Below, in pieces: positions 14,788 through 21,674 of a stretch of DNA of 44,230 nucleotides. Made by a program: the position numbers and the translations under genes. Where the stretch lies: positions 1 through 44,230 of the IMG/VR virus record IMGVR_UViG_3300047494_000044. One strand, 5' to 3'. The stretch is from a virus. The notes under the pieces were generated by a model. The model was not told the origin of the DNA and did not search any database. It saw only the letters and a list, made by a program, of their open reading frames with translations. Positions within the stretch are counted from its first letter, which is position 1. Each line of letters begins with the position of its first letter.

Positions 14788-16399
14788 CACCGGCCTCCTC
14801 ATCCCTAAACCCGTGTGAGGAACCCGCTGAGACCTCCTTAAGCACCCCTGTGCGCTCGTCATACCGGAGTTTCCACGTCTTCCCCGTGGCACTCCCCGTC
14901 CGGCGATCCTTCAGGCATCGCAGCGTGCTTGTATGGCGCTCCTCTTGGTCCTCTGCCTGCTGCTTACGCTCCAGGGCAAAGATGCTGTGGGCCCAGAAGC
15001 CAATCGACCGGCTACCCTTCAGATGCCGGATCATCACCCTCCCGCCTTCTTCGTGCGGCGTGCCCTCAGGTGTCGCCAGGTGGCTCACCACCATCAGCAC
15101 CACGCCGAAACGTTTGGCCATGCCCGCCAGCTCCGCGGTGATCTGCTCCAGCTCCTTGCGCTCATCGTCCGCCGCGGCGGCGAGCGCCGTGAGGTGATCC
15201 AGAACAATGACCTGGCATCCCAACGATGAGGCCATATAGGCCACCTTGGTCTTGATGGTCGCCCAGTCGGCGACGCCGAAGCTGTCGTAGAGGTGGACCC
15301 GTTTGGTGGCCTTCAGAGCCTCCCAGGCGGCCGTCAGCTCCTCCGGGCCCCAACTACCGTCGTCGACGTTGAAACGCCGCGCAGCGATCTTCCCTGCCAG
15401 CCTGCGGCCCGTGTCGCCGACATCCTGCTCGAGGAACAGGGCGCCGACCGTGAGACCCAGCTCAGTGACGTCGTGAGCGATGCACTGCAGGAGGAAGTCG
15501 CTCTTCCCCACGCCGGTCCCGGCTCCGAGCACGACAACGTCGCCAGGGAACCGCCCGAAGGTGTCCTTCGTGACCGTGGGCCAGGGGTAGCTGAAGCCCA
15601 GACCGACCTTGGCCAGGACGCGGTCCTCGATGTCCGCCAGGCCGACGATGCCATCAGGGCGATAGGTGCGAGCCTGGTAAATGGCAGACTTGATTTCCCC
15701 ATCCAGATCAGCCACGAGCATCTCATTCGCGTCTTTGAGGGGCATCTCCGCAATCTTCGCCCTTCCGGGTGTCAGTAGGGCAGCACACTCGACGGCAGCC
15801 TCCCGCCCCGGCTCATCCATGTCGAAGGCAAAGACAACCTCCTCAAACGTCTCGAGCCATTCCAGGCTGCGCTGCACGGCCTTCTTCGCCGACTGGGCGC
15901 CGTTCGGCACCGAAACCACCGGCCATCGGTTACCGAAGGTCTGGCTGACTGACAGGGCGTCAATCTCACCCTCCGTAACGACGACGCGCCGCCCCCCAGC
16001 GGCCCACAGATGGGCACCAAAGAGCGGCGCGTTCTTGCCGTCGCCTATCACCGTGAAAGTCTTGTCGGCACCTCTGACCTTCTGCATCACCAGCGTGCCG
16101 TCAGCATCCCGATACTCCGCGATCTGCACGTTGCGGCCCCGGTGGTCCTTGCCGACCTTATAACCGAACTTGCGGCAGGTATCCTCGTCGATCTTGCGCT
16201 TAAGCAGCGCTTGAAACTCTCCATCCAGGAAGTCGTAGTCCAACTGTCGTGCCCTCCGTGGCTGCGCATCCCCAGCGGCAGTGGTGTGTGTCTGGCAAGC
16301 GAAGCAGAACGCGTGCCCATCGGTGTAGAGACTGTTAGCGTCGGAGCTGCCGCAGTGCGGACAGGCGATGTGCCCAACGAACTCACTGTCTTCAGGCAT
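14774..16399 (-). CDS. Primase-helicase, T7 gp4-like
   Basis: A 541-aa bifunctional replication protein. The N-terminal zinc ribbon has Cys13, Cys16, Cys32 and Cys35 ('CPHCG...FCFAC') for template recognition in primer synthesis. The TOPRIM core shows 'VVVTEGEIDALS' and 'VFAFDMDEPGREAA'. The C-terminal RecA-like DnaB-type helicase has Walker A 'LGAGTGVGKSDFLLQ', Walker B 'VIVLDHLTAL' and an 'HLKGSRSIGFWA' segment. The tail ends 'EEAGGGDF', acidic with terminal Phe, as in T7 gp4, where that tail docks on the polymerase. GGAGG is 5 nt before the ATG. Confidence 0.95.
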   Translation of the reverse strand: MPEDSEFVGHIACPHCGSSDANSLYTDGHAFCFACQTHTTAAGDAQPRRARQLDYDFLDGEFQALLKRKIDEDTCRKFGYKVGKDHRGRNVQIAEYRDADGTLVMQKVRGADKTFTVIGDGKNAPLFGAHLWAAGGRRVVVTEGEIDALSVSQTFGNRWPVVSVPNGAQSAKKAVQRSLEWLETFEEVVFAFDMDEPGREAAVECAALLTPGRAKIAEMPLKDANEMLVADLDGEIKSAIYQARTYRPDGIVGLADIEDRVLAKVGLGFSYPWPTVTKDTFGRFPGDVVVLGAGTGVGKSDFLLQCIAHDVTELGLTVGALFLEQDVGDTGRRLAGKIAARRFNVDDGSWGPEELTAAWEALKATKRVHLYDSFGVADWATIKTKVAYMASSLGCQVIVLDHLTALAAAADDERKELEQITAELAGMAKRFGVVLMVVSHLATPEGTPHEEGGRVMIRHLKGSRSIGFWAHSIFALERKQQAEDQEERHTSTLRCLKDRRTGSATGKTWKLRYDERTGVLKEVSAGSSHGFRDEEAGGGDF

Positions 16400-16640
16400 C
16401 CTTGCCTCCCGCCACAGTGAGCCGCGGCAGCAGCGCGCGCAGGGCCTTCACCTGTCCGTGCAGATGCGCCATGGCAATGCCGTTCTCTGGCGTCGGCGCC
16501 CGTTCGTAGGCGTCTTCTGCGGCGCGCAGCGCCTCCTGCGTCTGGATCAGCTTCTTGAACTTCTCCGCGCTGTCGCCGCTGTGGGCCACGGCGGGGCCCG
16601 TAAGGCGCCTCAGGAACCCCGCCGGTGTCTCATCACTCAC
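16392..16640 (-). CDS. Hypothetical 82-aa helical protein
   Basis: A charged, helical protein ('AEKFKKLIQTQEALRAAEDA' and 'HLHGQVKALRALLPRL') with coiled-coil character. The GTG at 16640 is chosen because it overlaps the previous stop (GTGA). The 3' end overlaps the primase start by 8 nt. It is encoded just before the primase-helicase and could be a replication accessory, by position only. Confidence 0.6.
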   Translation of the reverse strand: MSDETPAGFLRRLTGPAVAHSGDSAEKFKKLIQTQEALRAAEDAYERAPTPENGIAMAHLHGQVKALRALLPRLTVAGGKDA

Positions 16641-16837
16641 GGCAGGAGACGCTGCGCGCGCTCCAGCACCGCAATAAGGTTCCCCACGGCCTGCCGACTG
16701 CACAGCAGGATCACGTCCATATCTGGCGAACCGTCAGTCTGCTCAATCCATAGGCCATCACTGTCAACCGACACTGACAACCGAAGATCGCTCTCGTTCA
16801 CAAGCACGTCGAAGTGCTCTTCTTGCTCAATCAGCAT
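16637..16837 (-). CDS. Hypothetical 66-aa protein
   Basis: An acidic small protein with alternating beta-type strands ('LRLSVSVDSDGLWIEQ') and a C-terminal helix ('AVGNLIAVLERAQRLL'). GGGAG lies 8 nt before the ATG. It overlaps the next gene by 4 nt. No family recognised. Confidence 0.65.
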   Translation of the reverse strand: MLIEQEEHFDVLVNESDLRLSVSVDSDGLWIEQTDGSPDMDVILLCSRQAVGNLIAVLERAQRLLP

Positions 16838-16840
16838 GGG

Positions 16841-17044
16841 TCAGGCTCCCTGTTGGAGTTCGTAGCGGGCGTAGCGCTGCCCGGTGACGTCGCGGCAGAC
16901 GGTGGTCTTGATGGCCACCCCGGCCTGCTTCAGGTCGAGGATGCGGCGCGGCAGGTGCCGCACGCGGTAGACGGCCTCCGCCTCAACACCCGTGACGGGG
17001 CCGTTGCGGAGCAGCTTCAGAACGTTTTCGCACTGTGGGCTCAT
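16841..17044 (-). CDS. Small winged-helix/HTH protein
   Basis: 67 aa; 'VLKLLRNGPVTGVEAEAVYR' then 'LPRRILDLKQAGVAIKT' and 'DVTGQRYARYEL' matches the layout of the small helix-turn-helix domain (HTH_39 type) often found in phage and prophage genes. It probably binds DNA or modulates transcription of the replication operon. AGGAG is 7 nt before the ATG. Confidence 0.7.
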   Translation of the reverse strand: MSPQCENVLKLLRNGPVTGVEAEAVYRVRHLPRRILDLKQAGVAIKTTVCRDVTGQRYARYELQQGA

Positions 17045-17075
17045 AGGGGACTCCTAGAAGGGTGTTGGGGTAAGG

Positions 17076-17087
17076 GGATCGTTAGAA
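17076..17087 (-). promoter_or_regulatory. GGANNGTTAGA-type gene-end motif
   Basis: Reads GGATCGTTAGAA on the plus strand, in the gap between two leftward genes. It is one of six copies of GGANNGTTAGA in the genome, five of them at leftward gene ends (17076, 18555, 20680, 28128, 28905). Confidence 0.4.
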
Positions 17088-17116
17088 GTTGGGCGCCACA
17101 AACGACGTTGGGATTT

Positions 17117-17371
17117 TCATTGCAGTGTCCCTGTGCCTTGGTGGTTTGGAATGACAACGGTGTTCGGCTCTGGAAGCGCCTCCAACGCCAGCTGAACAAA
17201 CGGCGTGGCGATCCGTGGATCCACGGCTCCCGGCAGCGCCACGGCCACGGTGACACCACCCTCGCTGTATACGCGCATCTTCGCATTTTCCGCGAATATC
17301 GGCAGATCGACTGTAACGCAGTCGAAGCTGTCAGCGAGCAGGAAGCAGGACTTGTTCAGGGTGACGTTCAT
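17117..17371 (-). CDS. Hypothetical 84-aa protein
   Basis: A beta-rich small protein ('SFDCVTVDLPIFAENAKMRV' and 'EGGVTVAVALPGAVD') with no known domain. Overlaps the RusA gene by 4 nt (ATGA), so it is translationally coupled. It is followed by a ~70-nt gap with a GTTAGA motif. Confidence 0.6.
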   Translation of the reverse strand: MNVTLNKSCFLLADSFDCVTVDLPIFAENAKMRVYSEGGVTVAVALPGAVDPRIATPFVQLALEALPEPNTVVIPNHQGTGTLQ

Positions 17372-17838
17372 GGCAGCTTCCCGATCCAGATGTTCACGCC
17401 AGGCTCTTCACCCTTAGCCGCCCAGCGCTTCACAGCAAAGGCTGAGATTACGCTGTCGTCGTCGTCCCAGATCTTCGCTTGAGTGACGGCGTCCTGTGGC
17501 CCCTTGGTCAGGTTGTCCCAGTCGCCCTTAGGGCGCTCCTTCACGGTCGTCTTGGGCTTCGTCAGGATGATCTCGAAGACGGCCATAAGGTCCCCCGTCA
17601 GCGGCCCGTCCGCAGGGCGCTGTTTCGAGAGCTGCTTGACGCACTCAGCGAGATACTGAGCATACCGCTTGCCCTTGAACATGACCGCCCGCCCGAACCG
17701 GGCGGCACACTGGAGGCTTTCGGGAACCGGTTCGGCGTCGATGCGGAGCTGAAGAACCTCGCCTTCAGCATTGCCGACCAGCCAAACCAGAACCTCGCGT
17801 AGCTCCCTCTGCGCAGCTACCTCAGAAGTCCGCGTCAT
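17368..17838 (-). CDS. RusA-like Holliday junction resolvase
   Basis: About 156 aa. The C-terminal half carries 'RPKGDWDNLTKGPQDAVTQA' with 'KIWDDDDSVISAFAVKRW', matching the RusA signature of conserved aspartates and lysine that bind the metal and cleave four-way junctions. 'AVMFKGKRYAQY' precedes it, as in the family. The ATG at 17838 overlaps the SSB gene by 17 nt with AGGAG upstream. Together with endonuclease VII (14266-14787) this gives the phage two junction-cutting enzymes. Confidence 0.85.
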   Translation of the reverse strand: MTRTSEVAAQRELREVLVWLVGNAEGEVLQLRIDAEPVPESLQCAARFGRAVMFKGKRYAQYLAECVKQLSKQRPADGPLTGDLMAVFEIILTKPKTTVKERPKGDWDNLTKGPQDAVTQAKIWDDDDSVISAFAVKRWAAKGEEPGVNIWIGKLP

Positions 17839-18532
17839 CGGCGCCGATCTCCTGACCAGCAACCGCCGCGGGGGCCTCTTCCTCCGCCTCCTCGTGCTCG
17901 TAACCGTCTTCCTCGCCGAACCCGAGAGACTTGGCGCTACGGGCGCCGCCCTTGCTCACCAGGTCGATGATCTGCACGCCCTGCAGCGCCAGCTTCAGGC
18001 CTGCGGCAGCAGTGCCCGGAATGAAATACGGGCGGGCCTCAACGGCGATGATGGCGACTGTGCCGCCCCAGATCTCGGGAACGATCTTCATCTCGTGGCC
18101 CTTGGCGTCGAACACCGGCACGGTTGCGGTCCAGCGCTGCCCAGCCTTCGTGCCCGACTTATACTCGCCCGAGTAGGGACGCTTGAACGAGAACTCAACC
18201 TCACCCGTGGGCAGTTCGGTGTCCTGGTCGAGCAGCTCCACGAACATCGGGTTCGGCTTCACGCTGCCCAGCTTCTTCCGGCTCTCCGCCTTCAGGGCCT
18301 TGAACTCCTCCGCAGCTGCATCCATGGCGGCGTCGTAGTGCGGCTGTAACTTGGCGATGAAGGCCTGCACCGCCGGGTCGTCCATCATGCCGATGGCCTT
18401 CGTGCTGAACTCACCGTCGGGCTTCGGGATGTTCTTCGAGCCGTAGTCAGGAGCGTGGATCTTCGGGAACTTGAGCACCAGCTTCGGAGTGTTGAACTTC
18501 GGATAGACCGGGCGTTTCATTTGCTGCGGCAT
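17822..18532 (-). CDS. Single-stranded DNA-binding protein, T7 gp2.5-like
   Basis: A 236-aa protein with an OB-fold-like middle ('GEVEFSFKRPYSGEYKSGTK', 'WTATVPVFDAKGHEM', 'VPEIWGGTVAIIAVEARPYF') typical of phage gp2.5/DUF2815-type SSBs. The last ~35 residues are Glu/Asp/Ala-rich and end 'GADDADF'. The acidic tail with a terminal Phe is the hallmark of gp2.5, where it contacts polymerase and helicase. AAAGG is 8 nt before the ATG. It lies directly after the catalytic RNA polymerase gene. Confidence 0.88.
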   Translation of the reverse strand: MPQQMKRPVYPKFNTPKLVLKFPKIHAPDYGSKNIPKPDGEFSTKAIGMMDDPAVQAFIAKLQPHYDAAMDAAAEEFKALKAESRKKLGSVKPNPMFVELLDQDTELPTGEVEFSFKRPYSGEYKSGTKAGQRWTATVPVFDAKGHEMKIVPEIWGGTVAIIAVEARPYFIPGTAAAGLKLALQGVQIIDLVSKGGARSAKSLGFGEEDGYEHEEAEEEAPAAVAGQEIGADDADF

Positions 18533-18554
18533 GTGTTGACCTTTCAGGTATTGG

Positions 18555-18566
18555 GATCGTTAGAGT
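18555..18566 (-). promoter_or_regulatory. GGANNGTTAGA-type gene-end motif
   Basis: GGATCGTTAGAG just 3' of the catalytic RNA polymerase gene and 23 nt before the SSB start. It could mark an mRNA processing or regulatory site. Confidence 0.4.
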
Positions 18567-18567
18567 T

Positions 18568-20238
18568 TCAGGAGAAAAAGAACTCGGCGTCGAGAACCTC
18601 GGAGACATCGAAGTCTCCTCGAGCAGGAAGAGGAGGAAGGCTGACGTGGGGGGCATAGGTGTGGATATACTCCGCTGTCCGTGCCAGCCAGTCGTCCTTG
18701 TAGATGTCCACAAACGCCTGGCGCAGGATCACCCCCAGCTCGCTGGTGTTGCGCGCGTGAGTGCCGTAGCTGTCGTGGATCATGGAAAACGAACGCATTC
18801 CGCTCTCGTTGGCACGAGCAACGGTCAGCGCCAGGTGTGAGGCGTCAAACGAGTGGACGAAGTTGGGGGCAGACCCAAGGGCCTGCTTGTGGTGGTTAAG
18901 CTGCCCGTTAGGGTCCTCTTGATCGACCCAGACGTCCCCGCAGAGCGTCTCGATCTTGTAGGTCGACTTCTGGTAGTAGGCTTGCCGGCAAAGAGACCCC
19001 GTCGGGGTGACCCAGTCGAACGGCACCTCCGCCTTGGCGAGGCTGTGAGCGGTCGTCTGGAGCCACGCCATGATGCCCTTGGCGCCGCTGACGGCCTGGG
19101 ATAGGGCTTCTGTCATGCAGTCCCGCAGGTAGTCCGCAGCGGGTCCCTTAGGGCCTTCTAGGTCGTCCAGGTGGCCGTCCGCGATGAGCTGCGTGCGGAT
19201 GCCACGGTCTGTGACCCCGTAGGGGGTTGTCATCACGGCCCGCTTGACGGTCTTGCGGTCGACCCTACCGTGCCATTGGAGGGCCTCTGGATGGCCCTTA
19301 GCGGCATCCTCCTCGACCTTCTTCTGCACCAGCTGGGCAACCTCCATATAGATGTCCTGGCGCGGCTGGTTGGCCCGCAGATTGGTTGCAAACGCCCCCA
19401 CGGGATCGAGGCCCATGGCGGATAGATGCTGTAAGCCGTTACATGTACCGTCGAGCTGGATCGGCAGGTGGCTGACGAACTCGTCGGGGTCCTCGGCGCT
19501 CAGGGCCTGTGCCAGCTCGTGGCAGGTGGCCAGGAACTGCCAGGGGTCATCCGCCTGAACCCACAGGTCCCTGCAGCGGATCGGATCCAGGGCGATACGC
19601 GCGATGTCAGTCTGATGATCCATCACCCACTGGACGCGGTCAACCAGGGGCAGCTTGTCCATACCAGCGCATGAAGCCGCCCTGACACACAGCCAGAATA
19701 GGCCATCCGGGCCCAATGGCAGCCCAGTCGCGAACATCAGCAGGCTCTTGCCGAAATCGTTCGCCTGCGGGTTTGGCCCCGTGGTCGAGATTGGATGGAT
19801 GCGACCGCGGAAGCAACGGCTGTGTGGGAACCATATCGAGGCGTAGCCTTCCATCTCCTTGGCCACGGTCAGGTAGTCGAGCAGGGCGCGCTCACGGGAC
19901 TGCTTCCTGGCGTTCTCGGCGTGGATGTCGGCGATGCCGCGCAGCCACTGCTTCTTGCTGTCGGCGTCGAGAGCACCCCAGTGGGCGTCCGACAGCCGGT
20001 CGGGGGTTGACTGGATATAGGTGCGTTCGAGGAAGGGCAGGCGGACGTTGCTGGTCCAAGCGTCCATGGCGACGTCCAGTAGCCACCTATTGATGCGCCA
20101 CTGGGTCGCCTGCACGGCGTTCAGGCCGTCGAGATCAAGCTGTGACACCGGCCGCTCGAGGAGCGCGGTGTGGGCGTGCATACCGCCGCGGATCAGCGGG
20201 GCCTTATGGATGACGAAGCCACCAGTTGCCTGGGTCAT
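18568..20238 (-). CDS. T7-type RNA polymerase, catalytic (C-terminal) subunit of a split enzyme
   Basis: 556 aa covering T7 RNA polymerase from about residue 280 to the C-terminus: 'TGGFVIHKAPLI' aligns with T7 'TGGGYWANGRRPL'. Catalytic residues are present: motif A 'LDGTCNGLQHLSAM' (Asp263 = T7 Asp537), motif B 'DRKTVKRAVMTTPYG' (Lys332 and Tyr340 = T7 Lys631 and Tyr639), motif C 'MIHDSYGT' (Asp489 = T7 Asp812). 'APNFVHSFDASHL' is also conserved. The DxxGR motif reads 'CFRGR' (142-146), with Cys for Asp/Thr. The end 'AEFFFS' resembles T7 'SDFAFA'. The N-terminal domain is a separate upstream gene. The ATG at 20238 has AAGGAG 5 nt upstream, so it is equipped for its own translation. Confidence 0.93.
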   Translation of the reverse strand: MTQATGGFVIHKAPLIRGGMHAHTALLERPVSQLDLDGLNAVQATQWRINRWLLDVAMDAWTSNVRLPFLERTYIQSTPDRLSDAHWGALDADSKKQWLRGIADIHAENARKQSRERALLDYLTVAKEMEGYASIWFPHSRCFRGRIHPISTTGPNPQANDFGKSLLMFATGLPLGPDGLFWLCVRAASCAGMDKLPLVDRVQWVMDHQTDIARIALDPIRCRDLWVQADDPWQFLATCHELAQALSAEDPDEFVSHLPIQLDGTCNGLQHLSAMGLDPVGAFATNLRANQPRQDIYMEVAQLVQKKVEEDAAKGHPEALQWHGRVDRKTVKRAVMTTPYGVTDRGIRTQLIADGHLDDLEGPKGPAADYLRDCMTEALSQAVSGAKGIMAWLQTTAHSLAKAEVPFDWVTPTGSLCRQAYYQKSTYKIETLCGDVWVDQEDPNGQLNHHKQALGSAPNFVHSFDASHLALTVARANESGMRSFSMIHDSYGTHARNTSELGVILRQAFVDIYKDDWLARTAEYIHTYAPHVSLPPLPARGDFDVSEVLDAEFFFS

Positions 20239-20445
20239 GTGCGCTCCTTTGCCGAGGAATTGGTCGGGCATTATAGGCCGGACTCGCCCGTAGTTTCCGG
20301 TGTGCGGAGCGCTACTCCGCCGCGCCTATAGCGACTCGTGGCATTTAGGCTCTCCACGACTGAGCCCCCCGATACGCTTGGCCGGGTCACTCGGGGGCAC
20401 ATGATGGGAGGCTGCGGTGAGACGCAGAACCGGCTGCGTATGGGT
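20239..20445 (-). promoter_or_regulatory. Structured leader upstream of catalytic RNA polymerase gene
   Basis: About 200 non-coding bases with several hairpins: GCCCCCCGA (20364-20372) with TCGGGGGC (20391-20398), GCGGAG (20304-20309) with CTCCGC (20315-20320), and CGTGG (20337-20341) with CCACG (20354-20358). The minus strand also has a perfect TATAAT about 30 nt before the start codon, without a recognisable -35 box. It could be a regulated leader, a weak host promoter, or the distal part of an intron. I did not recognise a group I core. Confidence 0.45.
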
Positions 20446-20610
20446 TCAGCTCTGCTCCTGGCGGTGGCAGTCGGCCACTAAGCGGTCATCGTTGGCCTCG
20501 GCATAGAAGGCCGCAGCGCTGCAGGCTTCAAGGGACGGCAGGGGGCCCTCCCAGAGCACTGAGCAGGACCCCTGAAGACAAAGCTGAATGACGAGTATCC
20601 AGACTGGCAT
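20446..20610 (-). CDS. Small secreted/membrane Cys-containing protein between polymerase halves
   Basis: 54 aa: 'MPVWILVIQLCLQGSC' is a hydrophobic signal-like segment, followed by a small domain with Cys residues in 'LEACSAAAFYA' and 'VADCHRQEQS'. Small phage proteins of this plan (Trp/Ile-rich start, 'LC..GSC', two later Cys) are familiar and probably periplasmic, with unknown function. The ATG at 20610 is preferred over starts inside the promoter element at 20649-20675. It lies downstream of that element and upstream of the catalytic polymerase gene. Confidence 0.65.
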   Translation of the reverse strand: MPVWILVIQLCLQGSCSVLWEGPLPSLEACSAAAFYAEANDDRLVADCHRQEQS

Positions 20611-20648
20611 GAGTTCTGTCCTATTTCGCACAGAAGGCTTTCTGTTGG

Positions 20649-20675
20649 TCGAGGACACCGGTTTAGGCGCATGGT
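20649..20675 (-). promoter_or_regulatory. Candidate phage RNA polymerase promoter A (leftward)
   Basis: On the minus strand it contains TGCGCCTAAACCGGTGTCC and extends to CTCGA, shared with elements at 25564-25598 and 29551-29585. Its upstream part (ACCA) diverges from the TAATACCG of the other two. It points leftward into the small Cys gene and the catalytic polymerase gene, and lies 11 nt after the stop of the N-terminal polymerase gene. The promoter role is inferred from recurrence and orientation. Confidence 0.6.
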
Positions 20676-20679
20676 CTGG

Positions 20680-20691
20680 GGACTGTTAGAG
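20680..20691 (-). promoter_or_regulatory. GGANNGTTAGA-type motif containing the stop codon
   Basis: GGACTGTTAGAG on the plus strand. Its TTA (20686-20688) is the stop codon of the N-terminal RNA polymerase gene on the minus strand. Confidence 0.4.
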
Positions 20692-21477
20692 GGGTGGGTA
20701 AGCCCACGGGATCGGCGGGATGATCATGGGCATGAACTGCGGACGGGCCACCTCCTGGCGCGTGTGAATGTCCCGTATCAGGTCCGTGGTAGCCTGTGTG
20801 GGGCGGATGAAGGCAGTCTGCTTGCTCCCCTTTCGTGCGTAATGGGTCGTGAACCGTTGGGGGGCAGCATCCAGCAGGCACTGAATAAGACAGCCACCCA
20901 GGACGATCTTCAGGCCCTCGCTCCAGGGCTCAGTCCGCAGCTTCAGCACCGCCAGGCGCCACCGCACCCAGGTCCGCCTCTGGACCTTCGGGAACCGGCG
21001 CTGGAAGATCTTCAGGATGTCCCGATGCTGCGGGTCTCCCTTGGCCTCCTTGTTCAGCTCCTTCTGCTCCTCGATCCAACGGCAATACTCGACTTGGTCC
21101 CGCACAGCGTCGGCAATGCCCTTGGCGAGTGCAGTGCGGGTGGCGCCGTCCTGGTTGTGGCTGTTGAGGTAGCTCAGAGCGTCGGTGAGGGTGATGGCTG
21201 CCAGGACGTCGGCCTCGAGCAGGTTGATCACCATGCCCCACTTGGGCTGCTTGGTCTGGCCCTCAATGGCCGCCTCCATCTCCTTCTGCTTCACACGGAT
21301 GTGATCCGATAGGCTGGGGATGATCTCCCTGAGCAGGGCTTTACCAGGCGCCGTGTCCGCCTGCCGACCGGAGGCTTCCGCCTCGGCGACACCCTCACGG
21401 TAGAGCCTGACAGCCCGGTTGGTGCCCTCCTGCTCCCACTTCGCCTGTCGCATCAGATCGAACGCGTCCACAGTCAT
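20686..21477 (-). CDS. T7-type RNA polymerase, N-terminal-domain subunit of a split enzyme
   Basis: 263 aa matching T7 RNA polymerase residues ~35-270 and nothing beyond. 'ADTAPGKALLREIIPSLSDH' aligns with T7 'ADNAAAKPLITTLLPKMIAR'. 'AAITLTDALSYLN' with 'ALAKGIADAVRDQVEY' aligns with T7 'AYITIKTTLACLT' and 'AVASAIGRAIEDEARF'. The end 'RPQFMPMIIPPIPW' aligns with T7 'SPMFQPCVVPPKPW'. In T7 this domain binds the promoter AT-rich region, opens DNA and handles early transcripts. It stops 5 codons after the conserved PPxPW and the catalytic part is a separate gene. The ATG at 21477 has GGAGG about 9 nt upstream. attP lies ~150 bp upstream. Confidence 0.88.
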   Translation of the reverse strand: MTVDAFDLMRQAKWEQEGTNRAVRLYREGVAEAEASGRQADTAPGKALLREIIPSLSDHIRVKQKEMEAAIEGQTKQPKWGMVINLLEADVLAAITLTDALSYLNSHNQDGATRTALAKGIADAVRDQVEYCRWIEEQKELNKEAKGDPQHRDILKIFQRRFPKVQRRTWVRWRLAVLKLRTEPWSEGLKIVLGGCLIQCLLDAAPQRFTTHYARKGSKQTAFIRPTQATTDLIRDIHTRQEVARPQFMPMIIPPIPWAYPPL

Positions 21478-21521
21478 GGGCTGGTCCTCCCTAAGGTTGT
21501 GTGTCGTTTGTGTGCCAAATC

Positions 21522-21555
21522 CCCCCGCCACAGGGGGCTTTTTCCTAACCCCCTG
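21522..21555. terminator. Bistable GC hairpin; plus-strand intrinsic terminator
   Basis: The GGGGG at 21533-21537 can pair with CCCCC at 21522-21526, giving a plus-strand stem followed by CTTTTT, a good terminator for rightward transcripts. Alternatively, CAGGGGG (21531-21537) pairs with CCCCCTG (21549-21555). The two are exclusive. On the minus strand this lies in the leader of the N-terminal RNA polymerase gene, between attP and its start. Confidence 0.55.
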
Positions 21556-21626
21556 AGACTTGGTGTTTATTAGAGTGACGACTATAAGATGCCGCCACAT
21601 ATCAGTTACTTACGAGTGGAAGGGAA

Positions 21627-21674
21627 TGGAGCGGGTGAGGAGAATCGAACTCCCGTGACCAGCTTGGAAGGCTG
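21627..21674 (-). other. attP core: 3' half of tRNA-Gly(UCC)
   Basis: On the minus strand this 48-bp segment reads from the anticodon arm to the CCA end of a tRNA-Gly: the arm CAGCCTTCCAAGCTG with anticodon TCC, a T-arm GGGAG-TTCGATT-CTCCT, and the 3' acceptor strand CACCCGC-T-CCA. The bases upstream (GACAAATCATAGTG...) do not form a tRNA 5' half, so it is not a gene. tRNA 3' halves are the standard attachment site for tyrosine integrases, and one is encoded ~1.1 kb away. The predicted attB is a host tRNA-Gly(UCC) gene, which integration would restore. Confidence 0.88.

Noticed and set aside
20478-20672. Leftward frame starting inside promoter element A
   Set aside because: Its start codon is part of the conserved promoter-like sequence and it lacks a ribosome binding site; the shorter 20446-20610 gene in another frame is better supported.
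20239-20690. Group I intron interrupting the RNA polymerase gene
   Set aside because: I could not find a recognisable catalytic core or homing endonuclease; both halves have their own ribosome binding sites. Kept as an alternative, not annotated.
21627-21674. A complete tRNA-Gly gene
   Set aside because: Only the anticodon arm, T-arm and 3' acceptor strand are present; the upstream bases cannot supply the D-arm or the 5' acceptor strand. It is an attachment core.
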